A stretch of 64,000 nucleotides of DNA from Chrysopilus asiliformis. Lineage: Eukaryota; Arthropoda; Insecta; Diptera; Rhagionidae. A program made the translations under genes and the position numbers. The notes beneath the pieces are model-generated. The model saw only the letters and a program-made list of their open reading frames with translations, ran no database searches and was not told the origin of the DNA. Numbering within the stretch: the stretch's first letter is position 1; the number at the start of each line of letters is the position of its first letter. The DNA is taken from NCBI GenBank assembly GCA_964034945.1, contig OZ035961.1, positions 51,001-115,000 of the forward strand, given 5' to 3'. Positions 13,101 through 23,209 of this stretch are shown here, piece by piece.

Positions 13101-14583
13101 ACCCAAAAAATTATCTCGGTATAAAATGTGTAAACTTTATAGGGTTACCAGGCATACCGATTACAAGGCGATTGTTCCGGCGTCCCCAAAAGAATTTTGG
13201 CGACATCCATTTGTACCGATTTTCGAATATAATCTCATTCTTGGCCAGTTTTGGTTTAATGAAATCTAAATTTTAGTTCATCCAATACGTATACCTTCGA
13301 GAAGAATTAAAATCATCGTGCCCCTCAATTCATTCTCAGAAATTTTCCTTTATTTGTCAGTAAAGATGCAACAAAGTCTGATTTATAATGACGTCTAGAC
13401 TGCAACCCAGAGAACTATACAAAAAAGGGTTTAATAGGTCGCGATCAGAGATTGATTTAGTGATTTACGTAAGCACTTTGTTTTATTTAAAGTGTCTCAG
13501 AATGACGCCAGTTGTGTCTTTGCTGTTTCCAATTTTGATTTTGATTTAGGGGCCGCGTCTTTTTTACAGTGATTGTTATTATTTAGCTGTTGGTCGATTT
13601 TTCTAATCTGTGATTATTTTTGACAATGTTTATACTAGACACAAAATTCTTATCAGAAAAATCTCTGGTCAAAATGAAGAAGTAGAAATCAAATCCAAAT
13701 GGTTTTTTTTAGAAAAACTTATGTCGTTATCACGAAAAAAATGTCCCGATTTTTTATCGTCAACATCTGGCAACCCTATACTTACACCCATATTTTGTCG
13801 AATGAAAAATTGAGGTGTGTTTCGAAGGCGTATAACGAATATTTCCTCTAGGGTTGAACTTTAAGTTACAGAAAAGATTGCAGAATACACATCGGCGGAG
13901 TCAAAAAGGACCTGGTGGCGCCCGGGGTGAATATTTATATGAACTTGCCACCATTAAAGACAAATGTCATTTCTCACAATTCTATGATATAATTTTCTAT
14001 TATGAACCGGAATTTTTAAACAGGCCATTTCAAACTTTTTATTCTGTTGAGACAAATCCATTTACGTTTCACTTAAATCACACATTTTTAGACGCTTTCG
14101 TCATTATAGATTTTGGTTTATCAGAATCGAACTTACATTACACTTTGATTTGTTCGAATTTTGGTAACGCAATTTCTCAAATGATTTAAAATTGCTGAAT
14201 TGAATTTACATCATATCTGCGAAATCATTTGTGTATTTGGACAAAAAAAAAATTTTTTTAAAAAACCATAAAAAAAACTAAAAAAACTATTGCCGTTGGC
14301 ACTAACGAAACTTAGTAACTTATGTACAATTTAAATGATTAAAGTCTCTGAATTTCTGCGGTTTAAGTAAACAACTTAATTTTCTAAGAATAGTACATGG
14401 CCTAAAACAAATGGGCCTAGAACAACTAATATCAAACAGTTTGCTCTTATTATTTTCGATAAAAATCTGTTTTGCATAGTTTGATTTTTCGTGGTGTTAT
14501 GAACTAAAAACTATTGATTGCTGTTTAAATGTACACTGTTTTTGTTTTATTCAATCATTCTTTATATAACAAAATTTGCCAAA
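7101..14583. other. AT-rich gene-poor stretch
   Basis: Short open frames only (the longest is 137 codons, 12856-13269, + strand), none with a recognisable family. At 13893-13928 lies an unusually GC-rich patch for this region, encoding HRRSQKGPGGARG in one frame. I remember similar peptides from repeat-derived predictions in many animals, so it is probably a transposon remnant. That recollection is unverified. Confidence 0.45.
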
Positions 14584-14645
14584 AACCTCTAAATAACGAA
14601 CATTATTTCGTCCCCCAGCGATTTCGTTATATGGAGGTTCCACTG
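14584..14645. mobile_element. pogo/Tigger-like terminal repeat, two ends facing each other
   Basis: On the minus strand from 14645 the sequence begins CAGTGGAACCTCCATATAAC, which resembles the termini of Tc1/mariner-pogo group elements, and it abuts a TA dinucleotide (14646-14647) as expected for their target site. A second, inverted copy of the inner part lies at 14584-14600 (AACCTCTAAATAACGAA), pairing with 14623-14639 (TTCGTTATATGGAGGTT). No transposase is nearby, so this is a remnant or a very small derivative. Confidence 0.5.
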
Positions 14646-14820
14646 TAATGTGGAATATGCAAGGGCATATTTTTATAAATACAACACTTTGTAATTATTA
14701 TTTTCGCTTTTGTATAAATGAATTGCTGTACATTTCAAAGAAAAATTAAACTCTTTCTCTTTTACGGAGCAACATTGGTGGCAATGCAATTACTTAGCAA
14801 TATTCTGGGTATATGTGCTA

Positions 14821-14846
14821 GATGTGTGTGTGTGTGTTTGTGTGTA
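14821..14846. repeat. (TG)n microsatellite
   Basis: An imperfect TG-dinucleotide run with one TTT interruption. Ordinary simple repeat. Confidence 0.85.
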
Positions 14847-14849
14847 AAA

Positions 14850-17800
14850 CTCAAGGTACTTTTAGAATGGCTCTAATTAAAATCTCTAGTGACGTTGTTG
14901 GTATATCCTCTTGTTCTATGCTATATAATTTCGACACGAGTCCTTCGAGCTTTACTGAACATCCGCACCGCAGAGACATTTCCTACGCGAAAATTAAGCA
15001 TGAAGTGCACAATTTTTAACTATTTTGCCCCGTTTTTCACAGCAGTAAAAAATTATTTTTTTTATAATAGTTGGTATTATTTTTTTTTAAATTTCTTTTC
15101 AGAGCAGTATTGTATATGATAATGGTTAGTGTTGTTGAGGGGTATCCCTAAGGGTTTCATTTATATAACAATAATCATGGCACGTTGAGCGCATAGTGTG
15201 CAAATAACTATAGCATACGTGGGTATTTATTTAAATGGGAGAATACTATATTTTATATTATCAGGTGTTGCGATTCTAAAAGCTTCTCTGCACTGACCTT
15301 CATGGCAAAAGGGCCTGGACGAGTAGGAAAGTGCATAGAAATTGTGCAAAAATAATAAGGCAACTAGTGAGGCTGTAATTGCCACGGATGTAATACATTT
15401 ACTGCAGCTGCCGTTGGGTAAAAAAGGACGAATCGAGCATTAAGATGTGCATCGCTTTATGACTATGCATAAATCGGTTAATTCGTTGTGAAGGATACTG
15501 TTACAGGTCGCATCATACGATGTGACTACTACTTTAGGCCGATTTCCATATTAAGGACACAAGTCACGTATTCATAGTGTACATACTTAATCCTCTGTCG
15601 CTTTACAAATGAAAACGTGGCAAAAGTTTTCAACTTGTTTTTTTCACTCGAAATGCATGGAAAATTTTATACAATATATAGCTTTGCTATTGCAGTTTTT
15701 AATGAAAGCTTTTCATATTATTTGAGTATAATTGCTGAATTGCATCATGTTCAGTAAATCTAATCCTCAAAAAGTGCCTACACAGCATTCACAGTTAATC
15801 ATTTGGAATACATAAAAGAAAATTGAAGACTGAACAAACGTCGAATTCAGGGCACCAAAAAAATAATTTATCGATTGAATTTGAGGAGGTTTCAGTTCGA
15901 TGGATTGGTGATATTATAGAAAAGTGAAAACTGGCCTTTTGTTTAATGTAATCAGAGAGAAATTATTCAGGTTCAATGCTTCAAATCTTGTACCTTCAAT
16001 CAAAAAATAAAGTCGGGATGCTACTGCTAACAAATACGGTCCACGGATATTTCTAATTCTGGGACATCTTCAAGAAAATGCAATTAGAGTTTACCCTCTT
16101 CTTTCTATGGTTCGCCGTAATTTTGCTTAGTTGCCCTGGGGACAAAATGGTCAGGCATTTACGAGTCATTCTTTTAGATCCTTTTTTTTTTGAATTTTCT
16201 TTTATCCTTGTGTTTCGCATAACAGCAACATTATTACTTTAGCTTGGCCGATACGTGATTAAAAGCCCATATTTGAACAAGCCGAATATTTGTGAGTAGA
16301 ATTGAAATATTGTCGATCATAGTTGTAGTAAATTTTTTTTTTCATTTGTTCCTTCTTTTTTTATTTAAATATGAAAAGGGCGATCCAAAAAATTTAAAAT
16401 TTAAATAGAGAAAATGTAACTTCGTCGTGTGATACCACGAGATAAGTCACAAAAGTTTGTTTATAAATTGTTCGTTTTAAATATATAGGTTTCACTTCAG
16501 AAAAATGTCCATTTTGGATTTTTTTTATTGCGAAAAGATAATTTGCTCTAATTTAAGATACCAATTTTAAAAAAGAAAATATTTTACTTTTGAAAGATTT
16601 CCATTTCCAAAATTTCCATTCAAAAATCTATAATATATTGAATAATTTGAGGTTAAAATGTTCTAGAAACACTAAAATGAAATAACATCTTATTAACTAT
16701 AACGAAATTTCGATTTCGGTATAGACGTAAATGCTATTAAATAATTTCAAAATAGGTAAATGGTTTCGGCACTAATAAATGGATTTGAAATAAGAACCTT
16801 AGTGGTCAACAGATGTTTTAAACGACATTTAGACGCTTACCAATAATAACCCAAGATTTTATGTGATGGTCATAAATTGAATATTGTAATATAATTTAAG
16901 GGTTTACTAAGGAACTGAACATGAAAACTGTTTAATATTCACCTTTGTAGCCAGTAACCAGCCAAATCAAATTTATAGTAGCAAATTATACTCATTTCTC
17001 CATCTCAGTATTATATTTTTACATTTCTAGTGGTTTAGTGGCATTATTGGCAGCTAAGAAGTTTCGTGTCGAGATTTAGGTGTTGTGACGTCTGTTTTGT
17101 TGACCGATTCTGGGATTTTTTTTCACCCCATGAAGCGTAACCAATATGAACAAGTATAAACTGACTAGGAACTTGCTAAAAACTTTTCCGGGGGTTACAA
17201 CTTAATGCCACACGGGACATCTGTTCCATGTCTCAAACTGCTCTATGACAAAATGTTTAACTTACGGCGCTTTAGAAAACATAAGATCTTGCCAAAAAAA
17301 AAAAAAAGAATTTATGTATATATAAAAGGAATAACAGGGAAAATATATTGGAAAAAGTCTGAGGGTAATGCGACAGAGGTGGATGGTGGGATCCCAGACG
17401 AGGGAAAATCAGATGAAAAAATAATCAACAACGATAAATTATTCCTGGTGGAAAAATAAATTCAAATGTAAGATTTATTCACAAACAGAAGTGACATAAA
17501 AAGCCAACATAAATCATTTTATGTTTTGTACACAAACACACAAATGTACACCCATTCCTCACACCCGGGAAGAATATCAAATCCATCTCACCTACATACG
17601 TACGACGGGGTACCCGATCACCCTATTTGTTTGTCACACAAGCAATCTGGACGGCACAGAAGTTTTGGTTTGTTGGGGCTAACCTAGGCTAGGCTGAGGC
17701 TGAAAAGTAAGCTTCAGGGAATAAGCATAGCACTGAACCCCTTCTGGTGTGAAATTCGTTCCGTGTCTCCTACGTACGATTTGCTCTACATATGGGCAAG

Positions 17801-19480
17801 AGAAAAAAATCTGGCTGGATATGTGGATGCATGAGTGAGATTTCAGATTTTAGATTTCCAGTGTCATACAGTTGATGTATTTACCCTCAAAATGGAGACA
17901 TCCCCATATTCTGTCGGGATACACAACCGCGAAAGGTGGGCACATTGTAGGTCGCGTTAGGGTGACTCTGACTAACTGTCGTTTTCCGTCGAATCGTTGT
18001 TTTTCCGTCGCATCGTTATTTCATGAGTTGAAAAATATTTTCCAAAAAATCCATATTTCGGTCTAACCTGACAAAGGTAATATGGACAGAAATTTTGTTT
18101 CTTTTGTTTCTGGAGCAATTAGTGCGTCCAGATAAGAGCCCATTTTGGTCTGAAAGCTCAACTCACATAAACGACAAGTCATGCTATGCTTTTAAACGAT
18201 TTTTTTTCTTGATGTTGTTGTTTGATATTTTTACTTTTGGTGTATATACTTTTAGAACATGCTTGATACCCTATAAACCTCTCTCATTTGTCAAAACTTT
18301 TGAATTTCATTCCACCCTGCGTTTCATGGAACCAACAAATGATTAAGAATTTATGCAAACATTTTAAGATAAAGCTGTAGCCAAAATTTATGTTTATGCG
18401 CTGTTCACGATCTTTTCCCCTGGCTTGTCATGTTTTGTCCTTTCAAAAGCGAAATAACTTTGCTTGAAAATGCCATTAGGCTCTGAGCCAATTTAGACAA
18501 TTTTTGTTAATTATTATTATTATTTTTTTCTTTGGATAGCTTCCTCGCCTTGAATTTTCGTGCAGGGACCGTTGCTGCCCCATTCCAATTTCCTGTAATA
18601 ACTGCCATATAGTAGATATTCGCCAAATTTAGAATGGCAGAAGGATACCTCCCTAAAGGCCATGACCAATCTAGATTGAGCGTGAGGGACAGGATCACAG
18701 CGGTCCAACGAACCAAGAAACCAGAAAAACAACAAGGATTCCGGATTGAAACTCTTAGCACTAGATGATATCATTTGAAGACGTTCTCCGACTCCCAACG
18801 ATAAAGTTTTCAGTTTCGCCAATGGAACAGGGAATATTTTCCACGAAGAGTTTCCCTCAACTTCAAGAGAGTTTCACTAATTTTATTATATCTGATTTAT
18901 ACGATGAACGCCATTCGCCATTTGCTATATTGGTCTCATCCTGCGAACGTATATATATTGCTTCGGTATGACGGACCCCTCCCAATCTCCGCACCATCTA
19001 CTTAAGTTTTCTATAGTCGAGTTTTTTAAGTCCGTATTAACGAACAAAATTTTTACAGTGGGGCACTTGGAATGCTCGGAGACGCCTCCTACTTTAACGT
19101 TTTTAACTTCCTGCATTGGTGGACTGATGGGCGGTATAAGGACAAGGGTTATTTGTGTTGAAAAATTAAATTAGGAAGACCGAGGTGGAATGGACTTAGC
19201 AACCACTGTAGAAATCTCAGCTTATTAAGATTAATGATTCTGTTTTCAATGGTGAGGAATTCACTTTGTAAACAATACTTAAAGAAAATTTTGAGTAGAG
19301 AAAAAAGTTTTTATAGAAGAAAATTACTATTTCAAGAAAAGTGACAAGTTTTATATTTAATTAAGTCTGATGCAAAGAATTGCTAATAGGTTTATGAGCT
19401 GATGAAATTGTCAAGATTAAACACACTGTCTAAAAATAACTAAATCTAAATATTGGTTCCAATATTGATATTTTATAGTT
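14850..19480. other. Gene-poor DNA with a less AT-rich patch at 18.5-19.2 kb
   Basis: No recognised gene. Between 18507 and 18822 two overlapping minus-strand frames (84 and 100 codons) are open in DNA richer in G+C than its surroundings, and the + strand is also fairly open to 19174. None shows a domain I can name. This may be a decayed element or an unrecognised exon. Also present are an A-run near 17297 and an ATT-rich run near 18510. Confidence 0.4.
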
Positions 19481-19487
19481 TACCATA

Positions 19488-19620
19488 ATCCAAAGGACCG
19501 AGAGACCGATAGATCGACAGACACGGATTTCGCCTGAAACGGATTGCGTACTGACAGAAAATACCTATCTGCCTCCGTTCGCGAGTCGGTTTCCGTCAGG
19601 AACACAATAATTTTCCTCTA
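19488..19620 (-). repeat. Dispersed repeat family C, copy 1 (inverted relative to 59.7 kb)
   Basis: Read on the minus strand, this stretch contains GGCAGATAG, then TTTCTGTCAGTACG, then AATCCGTTTCAGGC and ATCTATCGGT, in the same order and near-identical spacing as 59704-59770 on the + strand. It includes the GACAGACA-rich segment shared in style with families A and B. It is non-coding and truncated. Confidence 0.65.
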
Positions 19621-20022
19621 TAGCAAAGGAAAGTAATGCGAAATAAGTCAAAACGGTATCCACTTTCAAAGAAGTGAAATTTTCTGTCACTCTTTGTGGT
19701 TTTTTAGAAATTGCATCGTAGGCAACGTTTTTAGGGAGAAATACACGGTATACTCAAAAATTTTATAAAAATATGCGCCGCAAGCAATGTTTTTTTAAAA
19801 AAATGACACGATGCAGGTAAAAACTTATTTAAAAATTATACCGCAGGTGAAAATTTTTTGTTTTGGAAACTAAATCAAAAAATTCCAGACAAAAACTTAG
19901 ATCCTGGGACGGCGGGACAACTATATATCATAAATATGTATGATTAAATGTTTTTAAAAATTATGATATATTTTTCGCAAAATTAAAGCCTTAAAATTTT
20001 ATCCCGAGGTTGGATATTTATA

Positions 20023-20563
20023 TTTATACCCGTATGGTGAAGCCAAAAGGTATATTAACTTTGCCTTACCGTTTGTAACGCCAAGATCCCGTGATCACTC
20101 ACAAAAGTGAATTACACCAGTGTGTTTAGAATGATAAAAATAATAAATTTTTGCATGTACGTCTGTCCGTCTGTCCGTCTGTTCTTCTGTGGCGCGGATT
20201 GCGGGCGCATGGATTGAGCTAGAGACTTGAAATTTTGCGCAGATCCTTTTTTCGTAAAATTCGAGGCTAAGTTCGTTCATGGACAAAAATTGACCATTAG
20301 GGGGGTACCCCCCATACGAACGAAAACGATTTTTGCGAATATCTCAAAAACGGTGCATCTTATCAAAAAAGTGCAAGAACAAAAGTTATTTAGGATATGA
20401 TACTACATAAAACTCCCATACATCAAAATCTGATTGGAATAAATTTTAAAAAATCTTATTGGAAAGTTTGAGTCAAAGTGAAATTTTGGTACAATTTTGA
20501 TACGAATATCACCATACGGGTTTTCAATAATTGCCAGATTGGCAATTATAGCTTTTGTTATGT
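20023..20563 (+). mobile_element. Dispersed repeat family A, copy 1 (MITE-like, inverted ends)
   Basis: ACCCGTATGGTGA at 20028-20040 and its exact reverse complement TCACCATACGGGT at 20509-20521 frame about 490 bp. Homology with the copy at 44.2 kb continues past the right repeat through a perfect 10-bp hairpin (20527-20549, ATAATTGCCA ... TGGCAATTAT) to about 20563. Inside are GTCTGTCCGTCTGTCCGTCT and a stretch shared with the other copies. No transposase frame is present, so it is probably a non-autonomous DNA element. Confidence 0.75.
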
Positions 20564-20569
20564 TTTTAT

Positions 20570-22570
20570 ATAAGGAGTTATAGATTATTATTCCATTATA
20601 AAGAATATACATATGTACGCGACAGATTAAAGTATTTGTTGTGGTGCTTCGTTAAAAGTCCTTAGGTTTCTCAAACAAAACTGTAAAGTTTCTCAATGCA
20701 AGGTCTCGGTAATGACAAAGTGTAGGATAATCATGGCCAACGGTTAAATATCAACAAATACAACCATAGCAGAAACAACAATGTTCTGACAAGGATGAAA
20801 CCAACAAAAACTCCTAGAGGAAGAAGACGATGGCGGCTTCTGGCTGGCACATTTACATATGAAAAGGATTTATTTAAAATGAAAGTGACGTCTAAAAGTT
20901 TCGCTGTGATCCCGGCAAGAGATTCCATTGAGACAAGTTTGGTCTAAGGATTTATGTTGCTAGTATTTACAAAGAAATTCTTCATGATTAAAATTAAGTA
21001 GTATACGAGTCGGAAGAAATACAAGAAATGTATCGAGAAATAAAACATAATAAGGAAGTAAAAAATCACCAATGGCAGCCATTATTGTTCGTATGTGAAA
21101 ATTTAGTGGAAGTTGTTTTGTTATTCTCTAAAACTGAAAGTCGAAATCTTTTGTTTGTATAGTATAACAGAAGACAAAACTTGGTTTCACAAATTGTAGA
21201 TTATTTTGATTGCAGATGGTGTTGGCATATGCTCTATCTGGCCTCGATTATTAATGTTTCCTTGTTTTATTTTTACCTTAGTGGAAATAATGGAAAAATA
21301 TTTTCATTTGTCAGATATTTTTGTCACTTCAGAAAACTTTTGCGAGCATTGAAAACGTAAGACTAAAAGAATGTAGAAATTGAAATGAGAAAAAATTATA
21401 TTGGTGAATGTTGCTTTAAGGGAGTTTTGCACACAACTTGCTTGATTTCGAACAATAATATTACCAGAACTGCGCTAGAAATGGGAAGCTTCCAACAAAT
21501 AAAATCAATCACTTACAGGCTCAAACACTTAGTTCGTTAGACATGTGTAGGGTAGAAGAATTACCCGTGGCGGCAATGTTGAATTGGTCGATGGAACTGA
21601 CAGAAATATTTACGAGAAAGGGTAAAAAGTAAATTGTACTCGGATTGAGATTCCTTTGAATGAAATACTTTACCATATTTTTGGAGAGTTTTCTTTTAGC
21701 TTTAGGGTTTCGGTTAAAAGCAGCATGCGGATGTTCGATTTTTCTTATCATTCAAAGCACGCATCCTGTCAGGACTATCCTCTTGGCTCTCTTGAGGCAA
21801 ATTCAATTCGAAGCAGCCGAAGCAGCATCAGGAACTGGGAGTTTTTTTTCGGTTGTATCCCAAGTGAAATTTTGTATGACTGGCGTTGATTGAATTTCAT
21901 CCTATTTTTCGTCAGATAATATAAGTTTCATACAGGCTTCTCTGCCATCTTTGTGTGAACGTGTACGAAATCGTCCTTTGAGATCTAGAATAGAAACGGC
22001 AAAATCAACCATAAGCCAACAAACCAGTCAGAGGAAAAGAGGTGAATACTAAATAGTACAAAAAAAAGTGTCGAGAAAACAGGAATTTTTTTGGTTATGG
22101 ATTTTATGCTGACAGCTGGTTGCGCTAAGCAAAGCAAGCAAACTAGGAACCTCTTCCAGTTATTCCCTTATCCGCCAAGGATAAGGTGAGAAAATTCTAG
22201 TTGCAAATTGCCTTTAGTATTTTCGGGCACATATTTATAGCAGTCATATATTCTATCAATGAGAGACGTAGCCATGCCTCAACGGAAATTCAGAACTGTG
22301 AATTCCGATATTTTCCTATACTTGATTTCTTGTAGAAATCATATTGTGTTGATTTTCGTCTAAAATGGAGACGCATTTCATCTTTAAAATTTGTAAATAT
22401 CTGCGTTTATATCAAAGGACCATAAAGATTTATAAACCTACGTAAAATTAAATAAAATATTTCATGCTTCAACACGAAGAGAAATCCAAAAAGGAATATA
22501 CAAGACAGTGGACTCTTCTGTGATGATTCCCTACAAATAGGGAATTATTTCCTATAATTTTGGGAAAAAG
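20570..22570. other. AT-rich DNA, nothing recognised
   Basis: Only short overlapping open frames, such as the pair at 21656-21893 in adjacent frames. No domain, RNA gene or element ends identified. Confidence 0.45.
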
Positions 22571-22574
22571 TCCT

Positions 22575-23012
22575 ATTTTTAAAAGCATTTATTTAGCTTG
22601 CCTTCGCATCTGTCTGTCTGTCGGGTTCAATTCTTGGAATCTAATTTTACCCATTTCCACGCATCCGACTGACTTGAATCCGATGACAATACAATATTTT
22701 CTCTACTTCGTCCTTGTAAGGAGAAGGGAAGGTCCTGTAAGGATAACGTGATTATCTTTTCCTCAAATTTTCTGGAAAAAATCTCATCTGGAGGTTTTTA
22801 GTGTCGCTGAATCCTATTCTGCAATTAAAAAGTCGATAAGGATAACTGTAAGTATAACGTGGTTATTCATCATCTCAAATTTTCCCGGGACAATCTCATA
22901 TGGGAGTTTTTGGGGTCGTTGAATCCGATTCTGGCATTAAGAAGTCTGTAAGGACATCCAAAGGCAACGAAATAGTTTCGAAGACTAAAAAGTAGAAACA
23001 AGCGTGGCGAAG
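22575..23012 (+). repeat. Dispersed repeat family B, copy 1
   Basis: Begins TTTTTAAAAGCATTTATTTA, continues through GCTTGCCTTCGCATCTGTCT, then CGTCCTTGTAAGGAGAAGG and GGTCCTGTAAGGATAACGTG, and ends near AACAAGCGTGGCGAAG. The same blocks occur in the same order at 50.53-51.00 kb. There is an internal near-duplication: GATAACGTGATTATC and TATAACGTGGTTATTC each precede a CTCAAATTTTC block and a TCTCAT..GG block. Non-coding. Confidence 0.75.
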
Positions 23013-23044
23013 CACAGACATATTTTTAATCCTTTCGAAAGTTA

Positions 23045-23205
23045 TGGTGTTCACGGACAGACAGAAGAACGGGCATGCAAATCAAAATCTTTTGTTATCC
23101 CGTACACCCTGATGTATTTCATTTTTGTGTCCCATGATTGGTTCGATGCGTTATAAACGGTATACTAAATCTAATATACTCTTCTATGATACATATATCA
23201 TATAT
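23045..23205 (-). repeat. Diverged partial copy of family A
   Basis: GGACAGACAGAAGAACGGGC, then GCATGCAAATC, then GCGTTATAAACGGTATACT followed by CTAATATACT, matches the minus-strand order of family A copy 1 (ACGGACAGAC, CATGCAAA, GCGTTACAAACGGTAAGGC, TTAATATACC) with many substitutions. It lies directly after family B copy 1. The outer inverted repeat is not recognisable. Confidence 0.5.
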
Positions 23206-23209
23206 AGTA

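Noticed and set aside
12856..13269. 137-codon + strand frame, the longest outside the phosphatase
   Set aside because: No domain or homology I can recognise, and an overlapping minus frame is also open; insufficient support.
20150..20195. CRISPR-like or satellite array from GTCTGTCC units
   Set aside because: Only a few 8-base units inside a dispersed repeat, no spacers; eukaryotic context.
20527..20563. Helitron 3' end from the hairpin in family A
   Set aside because: No CTRR terminus follows the hairpin in either direction and the element has inverted repeats, unlike Helitrons.
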